Shown one piece after another: positions 36,650-45,992 of a stretch of 64,000 bases of DNA. The DNA is from Saprospiraceae bacterium (GTDB lineage Bacteria; Bacteroidota; Bacteroidia; Chitinophagales; Saprospiraceae), in contig JANQQI010000027.1 of NCBI GenBank assembly GCA_028285085.1, positions 27,794 through 91,793 of the forward strand. The letters run 5' to 3'. Within the stretch, counting starts at the first letter, position 1. Every line of letters begins with the position of its first letter. The translations under genes were made by a program, and so were the position numbers. The notes under the pieces are model-generated. The model worked only from the letters and a program-made list of their open reading frames with translations, searched no databases and was not told the DNA's origin.

Positions 36650-37753
36650 ATGGCAGAAAAAATTCCAATTATTAATATCCTGATTGCCTACGGGATGATT
36701 CAGGCCTTTTTCATGGCCATGATTCTCATGAGGTCGGGGAAGTCGTCTTTGTTTAGGCGACTATTTGCGGCGCTGTTGGTGATAGAAGGAATCATTCTGC
36801 TGGAGCGACTATTAGTAGAAACGGAATTGATTGAGGCGGTACCGCATATTTTGGGTATTGCTACACCGATTAGTTTTCTGAAGCCACCGTTAATGTTGCT
36901 GATGGCTTACACGCTTACGATTAAGGGTTTTCGATTGACCAAGAAAACACTTTGGCATACGATTCCATTTGTGCTGATGTTACTGCTCAATTTGCCATTT
37001 TATGCCTTGAGTGGCCCGCAGAAGATCGCTACCGTCGCAGAATTCATGCAAAAAATTCCGAGCTATCAAAGCTTTGAATTTTACTTTGCGCTGAGTTTCT
37101 TCCTTTACATTGGCGTATACATTTATTATTGTATCCAGCAGCTGGATCGTTTCCGTGTTCATATCACGAATCATCATCTGGTCAATTGGTACCGTATCAT
37201 CCTCATCGGCTACTCCATTTTTTTAGCCGGGCATCTCATTTATTATCTCGTTCAGCCACTGACGCAAAGTAATTTTGCCTTAGTCAATCAGATCAGTATG
37301 CTGGCCATGACTTTCATGATTCAATCGATTGCTTTCAAATTGCTGGACCAATCGAACTGGTTCAATGTTAAGACGCCCGATCTGTCGAAGGTGGCGCAAA
37401 GGGAGGCCGATCTAAAACTAATACTTGAAAAGTTAGAAGGTGAAAAGGCTTATTTGGATGAGAAGTTGAATCTCCAATTATTCTCTACCTCGATCTCTTT
37501 GACGTCGGGCTACGTCTCCGAACTCATCAATCAAAAGTTCAATTGCTCTTTCAGTGTACTTGTCAGTAAGTACCGATTGGAGGAAGCCAAAAGCATTATG
37601 GCTGATCCCCCCGATCCCAAAATGACACTGATCGAAGTGGCCTATCAGGCTGGGTTTAGCAATAAGGTATCCTTCTATCGCGCCTTCAAAACCTTCGAAG
37701 GCACTTCCCCTTCGGATTATTTCAAAAGTCAAAAAATCGGTAAAAAAGCCTGA
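36650..37753 (+). CDS. Membrane-anchored AraC-family regulator
   Basis: A 367-residue protein: about seven hydrophobic helices in residues 5-235 followed by a C-terminal AraC helix-turn-helix domain (about 265-362), seen in 'VSELINQKFNCSFSVLVSKY' and 'LIEVAYQAGFSNKVSFYRAF', then 'KTFEGTSPSDYF'. Such fusions are common in Bacteroidota and presumably read a signal at the membrane and bind DNA nearby. A copy of the inverted-repeat element described at 37818 follows directly after it. Confidence 0.88.
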   Translation: MAEKIPIINILIAYGMIQAFFMAMILMRSGKSSLFRRLFAALLVIEGIILLERLLVETELIEAVPHILGIATPISFLKPPLMLLMAYTLTIKGFRLTKKTLWHTIPFVLMLLLNLPFYALSGPQKIATVAEFMQKIPSYQSFEFYFALSFFLYIGVYIYYCIQQLDRFRVHITNHHLVNWYRIILIGYSIFLAGHLIYYLVQPLTQSNFALVNQISMLAMTFMIQSIAFKLLDQSNWFNVKTPDLSKVAQREADLKLILEKLEGEKAYLDEKLNLQLFSTSISLTSGYVSELINQKFNCSFSVLVSKYRLEEAKSIMADPPDPKMTLIEVAYQAGFSNKVSFYRAFKTFEGTSPSDYFKSQKIGKKA

Positions 37754-37817
37754 AAATTTGGTTACAAATACGTTTTGTAACCGCTTAGAGTCTTGGATTT
37801 ACTAATTATGCGGTATA

Positions 37818-38060
37818 AGAGCGTGTTTGGAAATTATTAATTGGTCTACAAACCTGCCTGCGGCAGGCAGGCGTAATTTTCAATATCCGCTAGCGGTTCT
37901 CTCACTTGAACGTCCACCGGGCATTCATCCTTCGGAATCGTTCGTTCATACTTCAGCTCTTTTTCGTCACATAGCCTCCAGCTATGCTCCTCGAAAGGAG
38001 CTTTGTTTAAACAAAAAATTGTCAGTTTTCAACCTAAAGAACAAATTCCAAGCACGCTCT
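37818..38060 (-). repeat. Inverted-repeat element, copy A (243 bp)
   Basis: Terminal repeats agagcgtgtttggaa / ttccaagcacgctct (14 of 15 matches). Inside it shares long stretches with copy B (45993-46164) in reverse orientation: 'aaattattaattg', 'tctacaaac', 'cttcagctctttttcgtcac', 'tatgctcct' and 'gtttaaacaaaaaa'. It is about 70 bp longer than B because of an insert that begins with a perfect palindrome at 37853. Internal hairpins CTCCT/AGGAG and TAGC/GCTA are kept. Confidence 0.85.
37853..37871. repeat. Perfect 19-bp palindrome inside copy A
   Basis: cctgcctgc-g-gcaggcagg, GC-rich in AT-rich surroundings and absent from copies B and C; probably a separate small repeat inserted into copy A. 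Confidence 0.75.
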
Positions 38061-38079
38061 AAATTACAAAAATAAGCAT

Positions 38080-38520
38080 ATGAAATTCAAAGGCTCAATC
38101 GTGATCAATAAGCCCATCGCACTGGTCACCCAGTTGTTTGCTGATCCCCAATATTTACAAGAATATCAGGATGGCTTCGTTAGAAAAGAACTCCAAACGG
38201 GGGAGGAGGGGCAGACCGGTGCGATCTCCAAACTATTCTATAAATACGGCAGTCGTGATATGGTGCTCACCGAAACGATTACCTCCAACCGCTTACCCGA
38301 TGCGTTCGAAGCGTCGTACCATCATAAGCATATGGATAACTTGATGAAGTGTACCTTTACCGAACTCGCGCCGTATCAAACCCGGTACGATTATGAATTC
38401 GAATACACCCGCATCGCCTGGGTGATGCCCCGCTTAATGGCGATCTTGTTTCCGGGAATGTATCGTAAGCAAGGTGAGAAATGGATGAAACAATTTAAAG
38501 CGTTTGTCGAAAAGCAATAA
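38080..38520 (+). CDS. SRPBCC family protein
   Basis: A 146-residue START/Bet v1-like (SRPBCC) protein: 'MKFKGSIVINKPIALVTQLF' is the typical first strand and helix, and 'TRYDYEFEYTRIAWVMPRLM' leads into the long C-terminal helix. The fold binds hydrophobic ligands; no specific ligand is evident. It starts 19 bp after copy A of the repeat and its stop is 2 bp before the next start, so it heads a small operon. Confidence 0.75.
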   Translation: MKFKGSIVINKPIALVTQLFADPQYLQEYQDGFVRKELQTGEEGQTGAISKLFYKYGSRDMVLTETITSNRLPDAFEASYHHKHMDNLMKCTFTELAPYQTRYDYEFEYTRIAWVMPRLMAILFPGMYRKQGEKWMKQFKAFVEKQ

Positions 38521-38522
38521 TT

Positions 38523-38846
38523 ATGTGGGAAGAAAAACTAAAAATCTACGATGCACTGATTGACAAGTGCCCCAGATTCAAAAGGAAAGGCAAAACCATG
38601 CCCTACACTTCGGCCAATGGCTATATGTTTTCGTTGTTCAACAAAGCAGGGGAGATCGGTATCCGGTTTTCCAAGGAGGTGCAAAAGAAGTACATCGAAG
38701 CATTTGATTCCTCCATTTATACCTCCTACAATGCCGTTATGCAAGGTTATGTTTTGATCCCCGAGCGGATGTGGGAAGACTTAGATACGCTCGCGGAATA
38801 TCTGAACGAAAGTTACGATTACGTCATGAGCTTACCTCCCAAATAA
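38523..38846 (+). CDS. TfoX/Sxy N-terminal-like protein
   Basis: A 107-residue protein with the TfoX N-terminal domain plan: 'GKTMPYTSANGYMFSLF', 'GIRFSKEVQKKYIEAF', 'AVMQGYVLIPERM' and 'YLNESYDYVMSLPPK'. TfoX is a competence regulator in gammaproteobacteria, but short homologues elsewhere are of unknown role. Tightly spaced with its neighbours. Confidence 0.7.
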   Translation: MWEEKLKIYDALIDKCPRFKRKGKTMPYTSANGYMFSLFNKAGEIGIRFSKEVQKKYIEAFDSSIYTSYNAVMQGYVLIPERMWEDLDTLAEYLNESYDYVMSLPPK

Positions 38847-38859
38847 TTCAACGCTAAGC

Positions 38860-39591
38860 ATGCTGCATTTTTTTAGAAAAATGCGCCAGAAGTTTCTTGC
38901 TGAAAATAGGTTGCGCCAGTACGTGGTCTATGCAATGGGGGAAATTATCCTGGTGGTTATTGGCATTTTGCTGGCCCTACAAATCAATAGCTGGAATCAG
39001 GCGTACAAGGATCGGAAAGCCGAGCGTTATATCCTGAAGAGTTTTATGACGGACCTGGACAATGACATTAAGCAATTGAGCCGTAATATTGAGGCGACGG
39101 AAATGCAACTCGCCAATTTGGATACCATCGTACAAATTCTTGAGCAGGAAGGACCTGTTTCCAAGTTTTTCTCACTGCAAAGAAGCATCCATGATATCCG
39201 TACCTTTGATCCGAGCCAGGGGACCTACGATGAGAGTCTTTCTTCCGGTAAACTGCAGTTGATTTCTAATAACCGCCTGAGAGAACACACTTTTAATTAC
39301 TATCGTGACATTTCCAGAAATGATACGGATGAGGCTATGCGTAAGATCCGGGATGATATCATTCTGCCGTATGTCAATAATTATATTTACAATCGAAAGG
39401 AATCCATCAGGTTTATTTTTAACACCAAGGCGGAATTACCCAGATTAGATTTGCATCAATTAGCAAAGGATGAAAAATACTACGGCATCTTGATTGCCGC
39501 GAAAGGCCGGTATGTACAAGTTTTAAACTGGAAAAACTATCTACTGCGGGCTGAGCAACTTAGGAATAGTATTGGCTTGGAGTTAGAATAG
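38860..39591 (+). CDS. DUF6090 family membrane protein
   Basis: A 243-residue protein with the characteristic start 'FFRKMRQKFLAENRLRQYVV' and one membrane helix 'GEIILVVIGILLALQINSWN' (about 27-46). The rest is a coiled, charged extracytoplasmic domain. DUF6090 is common and uncharacterised in Bacteroidota. It lies 13 bp after the TfoX-like gene. Confidence 0.85.
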   Translation: MLHFFRKMRQKFLAENRLRQYVVYAMGEIILVVIGILLALQINSWNQAYKDRKAERYILKSFMTDLDNDIKQLSRNIEATEMQLANLDTIVQILEQEGPVSKFFSLQRSIHDIRTFDPSQGTYDESLSSGKLQLISNNRLREHTFNYYRDISRNDTDEAMRKIRDDIILPYVNNYIYNRKESIRFIFNTKAELPRLDLHQLAKDEKYYGILIAAKGRYVQVLNWKNYLLRAEQLRNSIGLELE

Positions 39592-39678
39592 CGTTTCTTT
39601 CAAAAATAACAATACACCACGCCTATGTAGCATCAATTGACGGAGCCAAAGATTAACTTAGCCCAAAAGTCAACGATC

Positions 39679-40263
39679 ATGAAAAACGGCCTGCAGCCCC
39701 ACAAAGTATTTCTCGCACTACTCATTCTATTGTGCTCAGCTTCTAGCTTGATGTCACAACAATCCACAACTTCTAAATCGACTCAGGATTTGTCCTTTTT
39801 AATTGGAGAATGGACGATCACTCGAACCTATAATCCCGATAGTGATCGAGAGCGAATTTTAGAAGGAACATTGATATGTGCAGAATCTTTGGACGGAAAA
39901 TTTGTCCACTGCACCTATGAAATTAACCGGCCGGGAAAAGTCAGAGGCTTGGATGAAGTCTATTTTAATTACAATCCAATTTATAACCTCTACGAAAGCC
40001 TTTGGCTAAGTTCAACCTGGCCCATAAAGGTGCTCATGCAAGGGACTTTAGAAAAGCATGCTGACCATCTCATTCTAAGTACGACTGCCCAATTTCAGAT
40101 TGAGAATAATGTAACAGAATATGTGCAGGATGATTTGGTTACTGATCCTTCAGAAGAGATGACGTATTCATTTACTCGTCAAACTTATATCCGAACCTCT
40201 GAGTCGGAAACGAAAGAGTGGCATCATCACATGACAGAAAAGGCCCAGCGGGTAGACCGGTGA
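39679..40263 (+). CDS. DUF1579-like secreted protein
   Basis: A 194-residue exported protein started at the ATG at 39679 (signal ending 'SSLMSQQ'); the TTG at 39637 would put 14 polar residues before the signal. 'LSFLIGEWTITRTYNPDSDR' is the lead of the DUF1579-type lipocalin-like fold ('L.GxW'). Function unknown. Confidence 0.65.
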   Translation: MKNGLQPHKVFLALLILLCSASSLMSQQSTTSKSTQDLSFLIGEWTITRTYNPDSDRERILEGTLICAESLDGKFVHCTYEINRPGKVRGLDEVYFNYNPIYNLYESLWLSSTWPIKVLMQGTLEKHADHLILSTTAQFQIENNVTEYVQDDLVTDPSEEMTYSFTRQTYIRTSESETKEWHHHMTEKAQRVDR

Positions 40264-40354
40264 TTTTGTTGATAAAATTCATCCCATACTTACCTTAAAA
40301 ACGAACTGCTCTAAAGTTCTCTTATTGGAAAAAGAATTCAGATGAAAATACAAA

Positions 40355-40380
40355 CCGGATGTAATATTCATTACATCCGG
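40355..40380. terminator. Hairpin in the gap 40264-40619
   Basis: A perfect 11-bp stem (ccggatgtaat / attacatccgg) with a 4-nt loop. The T-rich side is on the minus strand, so it may work weakly in both directions. I see nothing else in this gap. Confidence 0.5.
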
Positions 40381-40619
40381 CTAAGCCTATTAACTTACAT
40401 TAATATGTCTATCCAATAATATTGATGAAAGGATTCCAGGAAAAGTAACCAAATACGGCACTTGGGCGAGAATAGTATATTTTTATCAGATTGGAAAGGC
40501 AATTGTCATCGCTTTCCGATTTGTGATTATTGATAATCGATTAAAGGTAAACAGAACGATTAGCGTCTTTATGGGAGTAAAAGTTTTAACAAGTATTTCA
40601 CTCTAGAAAATATCTGAAA

Positions 40620-40856
40620 TTGAAAAAAGAACACAGTGCAATTATTGAATTAATTACTCAATATTTGCGAGAACATCCCAATCAAAGATTTGGGCAAGCT
40701 TTATTTAACTTGGGCGTGAATGAATTTGTGGATAAAGCCAATCCAGTCAATAAAGACTACCGCCTTCGGGATATTTATAGTGATTCGGATGCCGCTATCC
40801 GCTTGAGGATAGAGGCTCAACTGGCTCATTTTAAAAAACAGAAAGATGCGGAATAA
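40620..40856 (+). CDS. Small conserved hypothetical protein
   Basis: A 78-residue protein beginning at a TTG codon; no ATG or GTG is available before the conserved part. 'LREHPNQRFGQALFNLGVNE' and 'LRDIYSDSDAAIRLRI' look like a small family I believe recurs in Bacteroidota, predicted to be helical and cytoplasmic. Function unknown. It converges with the SUMF1 gene 43 bp away. Confidence 0.6.
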   Translation: MKKEHSAIIELITQYLREHPNQRFGQALFNLGVNEFVDKANPVNKDYRLRDIYSDSDAAIRLRIEAQLAHFKKQKDAE

Positions 40857-40899
40857 CCGCTAGCTGATACTTAGTTAAAAAGTAGGTCGCTGATAGTGA

Positions 40900-42294
40900 T
40901 TACTTCGCCGTCCGCACAAACCGCCCTCCGTAAGCCATGCTGGCATCGTGGCCGGCCCAGCCACCGTAAGGGCGATAACCCACCGGGCTGTAAGGATTAT
41001 ATTCGTGATAATCGCGGCCATGCCAGTAAAATCCACCGCCCCGGTAGCCAAAACCTTCTCCTTCTCCGGTTCTACCGGGCCAGTCAGCATTAGTTGCTAA
41101 ACCTTCAGCGGAGAGTTGCCCGTCACCGTGGGTGCCTTGATAGGCGCGTCCCTGCTCGTGCCCAATCGTAATCACGCGCTCCCACATGCCGCCAGCCAGC
41201 TCAAAGACCCAGTAATAAGAGCAGCCGAAGTTGACCTGATTGTCGTGCGTGAGCTGCGCTTCACTCCAGCCAGCTTTGAGTTGCGGAACGCCATGCTCAT
41301 CAATGAAGCGTTTGAGTTGGTACTTTGGGGCGTCACCCCAGGGATATCGACTCTTTTCGGGGCCGCGACTAGCTTTGGTGTATTCCAACTCCGTCATGGG
41401 ACGCAATCCCGCCCAATCGGCATACGCCAGTAGATCGGACCAGGTCAAAAAATTAGCCATAGCCCCCGGGTGCTCTGTCCTGAATCGGTCGTCTTCCAGA
41501 TAGATATGGCCCCGAAACCACTGATAGCGTTCGTTGCGTAAAAAGCCACTGCGCTGGTGGCTGATGGCCGAATCCAGCGTATTTAAAAACTCCACGTAAG
41601 TACCTTGAGTCAGTTCGTATTTCATCACATAGAAAGCATCAATGCCCTTGGGATAATCCGCGGGAATGGTGCCACTGCGGTCTCCCTCGTAGCCTCTACC
41701 TTCTTCGTAATACAAATCCCCTTCGGCGGACGACACCGTGATCTGTTGTCGCTCGTCCGTAATGTGGTAATAGCCTTTGCGGTCGCCTTCTACCTTATAG
41801 ACAGCGTGATGATCAATAGCCGCAGTGGAAGGGTCACCGAGATAGAAATCGCCAGCCGGAATATAAACCATTTCAAGACCGTAGGCTTTGAGCACATAAC
41901 GGCGCCTTCTGGTGTCGTCAAATTGAGCCGACTCCAGCCGGATTTTTATCGTCAAATCCGCTTGTCCTCGATAATTGTTTTTGGTCTGAATAAAAATGCC
42001 CTTACCGTCTTCGGATCGCTTAAGGTCAAAATAATCCGCATTAGCATCGACAATGTCATGCCCGGAATCAGCAATATTCAAATGCAAATCTTCACCGGCA
42101 AAGTTGTCATATTTGAAGAAAATCCAGGCTGCATCGTGATTGCGATCATTGTTCCAAGCGTGGTCCCAACTGACCCAGGCCTGAGCAAAAATGCCGTCGT
42201 CATCAAAGTAAAGAATTGGGTTATCAATTTTTAAATTACTAGACCAACAATTAACTGTTAGCCCCCATAAGGTGAACAGGAGTAGCAGGCGCAT
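40900..42294 (-). CDS. SUMF1/formylglycine-generating-enzyme family protein
   Basis: A 464-residue exported protein (start at ATG 42294; a TTG four codons earlier is less likely). After the signal an N-terminal domain of about 110 residues precedes the SUMF1-like domain: 'LEMVYIPAGDFYLGD', 'DAFYVMKYELTQGTYVEFLN', 'LAYADWAGLRPMTELEYTKA', then 'RYPWGD' and 'FGYRGGGFY'. The catalytic cysteine pair of true formylglycine-generating enzymes is not evident near the end, so a binding or structural role is more likely. A 15-bp palindrome (ggataat-a-attatcc, 42318-42332) lies upstream. Confidence 0.82.
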   Translation of the reverse strand: MRLLLLFTLWGLTVNCWSSNLKIDNPILYFDDDGIFAQAWVSWDHAWNNDRNHDAAWIFFKYDNFAGEDLHLNIADSGHDIVDANADYFDLKRSEDGKGIFIQTKNNYRGQADLTIKIRLESAQFDDTRRRRYVLKAYGLEMVYIPAGDFYLGDPSTAAIDHHAVYKVEGDRKGYYHITDERQQITVSSAEGDLYYEEGRGYEGDRSGTIPADYPKGIDAFYVMKYELTQGTYVEFLNTLDSAISHQRSGFLRNERYQWFRGHIYLEDDRFRTEHPGAMANFLTWSDLLAYADWAGLRPMTELEYTKASRGPEKSRYPWGDAPKYQLKRFIDEHGVPQLKAGWSEAQLTHDNQVNFGCSYYWVFELAGGMWERVITIGHEQGRAYQGTHGDGQLSAEGLATNADWPGRTGEGEGFGYRGGGFYWHGRDYHEYNPYSPVGYRPYGGWAGHDASMAYGGRFVRTAK

Positions 42295-42432
42295 TTTAAT
42301 ATCCAATTTTGTGCAACGGATAATAATTATCCAATAAAAAATAAACTACGATAAATTTCGTAAAAGATTTTGGAAAATAGATACTACATAGCGTGTAGTC
42401 TTGTGGAGAAGGGATAATCGTAGCAAATGAGC

Positions 42433-43473
42433 TTAGTTTGGCAAGATGTAGAATAGGACTTCCAGCTCTTCATTAAAGTGATTTCTTACTAAAGGTGCTA
42501 TGCTGAGTAATTGACTGTGCAATTGATTGGTTCGATCATCAAAATACCAAACTTGATCGATACGATAGGCGGGCAGTGTAGCAAAAGTAGGTGGGGTATA
42601 GGTGGCAATGGTGATTCGTTCTTCGTATGTGTCAGGATCAAAAAGTGTAATGGTATCTATCCGACTGGTCATCATGTGCGATAAATCTGAGGGATTGAGT
42701 GCTTGTTGCCTTTCAATATTTTCGGCAAAAGCCTGTTTTTTCAAATCAAAAATATCATCCCAGAGTACTTGTTGTAATTTTTTAGCATCCCCTTTTATTA
42801 TTCTGATATTTTTAAATGAAACGTCTGTTGTTATCTGTTTCATCCAAATGATATCTTGTTCTTCAAATAATACCTTGAGGGATTTGTTTTTAGTATTATT
42901 TACATCAATTTTTATACGTTCTTCTTTAAACCAAATAGTGGTATCGCCTTCGATTTTTTTTCTAATCCTAAAAACAGGACTTATCGCAATGATTTCATTG
43001 GATAGTGTTTTTGAATTTTCTTGAAAATACCAGCGTTGGGTAATGATGTAGTTCGTCCAGGTTCTCATATAACCATGAATAGTTCCGGTTTCTGCAATAT
43101 TTTCGGAAGTATCAACAGTAGAAAATAGGTCTTGATTACTTTTTGAATTTTTGGATAGCCAGTTGGGGTGTAGTTCATATTTAATCGCTCCTTCTTTTAT
43201 TATTTTTTGTTCCAACAAATCAGCTAAATACAATTCCGGTTGAGGATTTATACTTAAATCCTGCTTCCATATTTTGGCGATGGTTTTACCGTCAGCTACG
43301 TCATTTAAGTTTGATACTTTTTGAAAATTAACATGCTCTCGGTCTTCAAGTATGTATTCAAATTCTGTTTCGAATATTAATGAATAGTCAGCTTTAGGCA
43401 CTTCATTTTGACTAGAGCCTGTGCTAGCAAAGAACAAAATAATGAAAAAGAGTATTTGTATTTTATAGAGCAT
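42433..43473 (-). CDS. GldN-like secreted protein with two tandem halves
   Basis: A 346-residue exported protein (signal ending 'FFASTGSSQ'). Two segments match the most conserved part of GldN, a T9SS and gliding component: 'QRWYFQENSKTLSNEIIAI' with 'SPVFRIRKK' (about 148-175) and 'QVWYFDDRTNQLHSQLLSIA' with 'PLV' (about 310-332), compared with GldN's 'WYFDKR...LLGIAPV'. The first half also has 'PELYLADLLEQKIIKEGAIK' like the GldN 'LYDVLMKNIKNGKI'. GldN itself has one copy, so this may be a tandem-duplicated relative. A truncated copy of its 5' end and promoter region lies 6000 bp downstream at 49303-49473. Confidence 0.6.
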   Translation of the reverse strand: MLYKIQILFFIILFFASTGSSQNEVPKADYSLIFETEFEYILEDREHVNFQKVSNLNDVADGKTIAKIWKQDLSINPQPELYLADLLEQKIIKEGAIKYELHPNWLSKNSKSNQDLFSTVDTSENIAETGTIHGYMRTWTNYIITQRWYFQENSKTLSNEIIAISPVFRIRKKIEGDTTIWFKEERIKIDVNNTKNKSLKVLFEEQDIIWMKQITTDVSFKNIRIIKGDAKKLQQVLWDDIFDLKKQAFAENIERQQALNPSDLSHMMTSRIDTITLFDPDTYEERITIATYTPPTFATLPAYRIDQVWYFDDRTNQLHSQLLSIAPLVRNHFNEELEVLFYILPN

Positions 43474-43597
43474 AGCTTTGCATGTTTACCTACGATTGAT
43501 ATAACTGGAATTGCTATGTGTAAAGTATCTTATTGAAGTATAATCTATGAATAGATACTTTTATTTTTTGACTTTTTGTTTACGATTTTTAACATGG
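43290..43597. repeat. Duplicated segment, copy 1 (partner at 49290-49596)
   Basis: About 307 bp covering the first 57 codons of the GldN-like gene and its upstream region. Position 43291 aligns with 49291 with one single-base deletion later, and both end at 'gtttacgatttttaaca'. By eye it is about 90-95% identical. Confidence 0.9.
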
Positions 43598-43603
43598 GTG
43601 GTT

Positions 43604-43621
43604 GTTGACAAACTAATGCCC
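43604..43621. repeat. IS end sequence, copy 1
   Basis: gttgacaaactaatgccc, repeated exactly at 48627-48644; here it abuts the truncated IS481-type transposase gene and is probably that element's terminal repeat. Confidence 0.7.
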
Positions 43622-43641
43622 GAAAACACATGAAGATCGGC

Positions 43642-43890
43642 TTAAAAATCAAAAGCTATAGCAACTACTTGCTTTTCAATGTGAGGGATTACTCGATTTT
43701 TACGATTAGGCTTTCTTCTTGATATTTCATGTAGAGCAGCTTCTCCGTCCCTTTCGTATAGCTCTTTTATCCGATAGTAGCTATCTCGAGAATAGCCCAT
43801 CATCCGACAAGCTTGAGATACATTGTTTAATTGGTTCGCTAATTTTAGTAAACCTAACTTAGTTTTGATTACTTTGTCTTGAGTAGTCAT
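43642..43890 (-). pseudogene. IS481-family transposase, N-terminal remnant
   Basis: 82 codons matching the start of IS481-type transposases: '[20 protein letters not shown]' followed by '[18 protein letters not shown]' and '[13 protein letters not shown]', an N-terminal helix-turn-helix. The normal protein is over 300 residues with a DDE domain; here it stops after 'VVAIAFDF' and runs directly into the element's end at 43604-43641, so the catalytic part has been deleted. Confidence 0.82.
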
Positions 43891-44181
43891 GTTTTATCTA
43901 GTTGAATAATTAAAGAATTTCGTAACTCTTAGTTATCAAGCTGTCAGATTAAGTCGTGACTACTTCAAATAATTTTTGACGGCCTGTTTTCGAAGGCGAG
44001 GAAAGTCTAGGATTGGTGGGTGTTTTGGACTGTTTGGAAACAGGCCCAAAAGCTACTGCGCACATGCCGCCCACTTCGGGGGACGGCACGCTGTGTAGCT
44101 CAATCGTCGTAGCCAATTAAAAGAAAAATCATTAAAAATTCAATATCAGTTTATAGAAGCCCTGATAAGGTATATTAGAAA
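43891..44181. other. Non-coding stretch before the hybrid regulator
   Basis: 291 bp. It contains a GC-rich hairpin, tgccgccc-acttc-gggggacggca (about 44063-44087), in AT-rich DNA, possibly a remnant of mobile DNA. No ORF or promoter consensus that I would defend. Confidence 0.35.
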
Positions 44182-45987
44182 ATGAGTAACCATCTACCCA
44201 TATCATCATCCAATAAGTCCATTGCGGTTCTCCCTTTTGTTAATATGAGTACCGACCCTGAGAACGAATACTTTAGCGATGGCATTACCGAAGAAATAAT
44301 CAACGCCCTAACCACCGTGAAGGGCTTGAAAGTCATTGCCCGCACCTCCTCTTTTGCATTTAAGAATAAAAATATAGACGTGCGAACCATTGGTGATCAG
44401 TTGGGAGTAAGTACTATTTTGGAGGGAAGTGTCAGGAAAGTCAAAAATAGGGTTCGCATTACTGCGCAGTTAATCAGTACTAATGATGGCACTCACTTCT
44501 GGTCAAAAAATTTCGATCGGGATTTGGAAGACATATTTGCAGTACAAGATGAAATAAGTCTACAGATTGCTGACCAGATTCGAGAAAATTTTGGTCACCT
44601 CAATATTCAAGAACATCTAATTGAAGCTCCTACACAAAATATGGAGGCCTACGACCTTTATCTTAAAGGTCGCTATCAGCATTTAATGTGGGATGGCCAA
44701 GGAATTGTAAATGCAGTAGCACTCTATGAACAATGTGTAACGATAGACCCCTCATTTGTTTTGCCTTACTTTGGTTTGGGGTATAGTTATGCCATGTACG
44801 GATCCTGGGGAAATAATAAAGATTTGTTAAAATTGTCAGAAGAGAATCTCAGAAAAGGTTTTAATCTGGACAAACAATCCTACATGGGGTATTTTGGTAA
44901 AGCGACATTGTCCTTTTGGGGGCATTGGGATTTCATCAATGGGCATAAATTTTTTCTAAAAGCAATAGAACTTAATCCATCCTATACGGAAGCAGAAGAA
45001 GGTTTATGCGAATTGTATACAGCAGTAGGTTATTTCGAAAAAGCGCTCTGGCATGCTGACAATATTTTAAAAATAAACCCTTTGTCTCCAAATCATTATT
45101 TTACCAAAGCCAATATTCATTATTTAAACGAGGACTACACAAAAGCGCTAGAGTGTCTAGAGACCTCCTTAAGCATCAACCCAGATTTTACACATCCCAT
45201 CGCCTTAAAACAACTTTGCCTAATTCTTTTAAAAGATTACGAAAAACTAAATGACTTCTTGGATCAAACCCCTTTGGCCGAGAGACCAGAAGAATGCAGA
45301 GTATTGTACAAGTTGGTCCATCCAGAAGATAAGATCGATATTGATATCAGTAGGGTTGGCTTAATGATAAAAGAAGATTTTGGGGCAGCACTTTTTCCCT
45401 GGCAACTTTTTTTATTGGTCCATATGGACAAACACGAAATGGCGTTGGACTTTTTAGAAGAAAATATCAGGATGCGTACCGGTCAAATCATCAACTTTAT
45501 GAATATTCCGTTACTTAAACCTTTACACGGGTATCAGAGGTTTAAGGATTTACTACAAGCCACTTTTCGTATAGAACTATTACCACCTGATCCCGAAAAA
45601 CAAATACAAATTGCCCCTCCCAAAGCCTTAATGTCAGTTGCTGAAATCAACATGGTTTTAGAAATTTTGGGAAAAGAAATGAAGGAAGAAAAGTGGTTTC
45701 AAAACCCATCTTTATCTTTACGCGAGCTAGCCGAAAACGTGAATATTAGTAGTAACAAACTTTCCTGGCTGCTAAATGAACAAATTGGCCAAAACTTCAA
45801 TGAATACATCAATAGTTTTCGTTTGGAGAAATTCAAAGAGATTGCCCTAAACCCTGCTAATAGCCACCTTACTCTTTTAGGGCTAGCTTATGAAAGCGGC
45901 TTTAAATCTAAATCGGTATTCAATGCCTTCTTTAAAAAAAACGAAGGGATGACACCGAAAGCTTGGGTGAGGTCTAATCAATCTTAA
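44182..45987 (+). CDS. TolB-N/FlgO-like + TPR + AraC hybrid regulator
   Basis: A 601-residue protein. Residues about 10-140 form the nucleotide-cyclase-associated, FlgO/TolB-N-like domain ('SIAVLPFVNMSTDPENEYFS' then 'DGITEEIINAL', 'VSTILEGSVRKVKNRVRIT'). TPR-like helices fill about 155-480. The C-terminal AraC helix-turn-helix (about 500-598) is seen in 'LRELAENVNISSNKLSWLLN' and 'LLGLAYESGFKSKSVFNAFF'. No membrane helix is visible. The TolB-N/TPR pair usually sits behind an adenylate cyclase or winged-helix domain; an adenylate cyclase gene lies 1.4 kb downstream. Confidence 0.85.
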   Translation: MSNHLPISSSNKSIAVLPFVNMSTDPENEYFSDGITEEIINALTTVKGLKVIARTSSFAFKNKNIDVRTIGDQLGVSTILEGSVRKVKNRVRITAQLISTNDGTHFWSKNFDRDLEDIFAVQDEISLQIADQIRENFGHLNIQEHLIEAPTQNMEAYDLYLKGRYQHLMWDGQGIVNAVALYEQCVTIDPSFVLPYFGLGYSYAMYGSWGNNKDLLKLSEENLRKGFNLDKQSYMGYFGKATLSFWGHWDFINGHKFFLKAIELNPSYTEAEEGLCELYTAVGYFEKALWHADNILKINPLSPNHYFTKANIHYLNEDYTKALECLETSLSINPDFTHPIALKQLCLILLKDYEKLNDFLDQTPLAERPEECRVLYKLVHPEDKIDIDISRVGLMIKEDFGAALFPWQLFLLVHMDKHEMALDFLEENIRMRTGQIINFMNIPLLKPLHGYQRFKDLLQATFRIELLPPDPEKQIQIAPPKALMSVAEINMVLEILGKEMKEEKWFQNPSLSLRELAENVNISSNKLSWLLNEQIGQNFNEYINSFRLEKFKEIALNPANSHLTLLGLAYESGFKSKSVFNAFFKKNEGMTPKAWVRSNQS

Positions 45988-45992
45988 GCCTG

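Noticed and set aside
43960..44120. Resemblance to RNase P RNA ('gaggaaagtc' plus hairpins)
   Set aside because: The match is ten bases only; the rest of the conserved core is missing and the region is too short.
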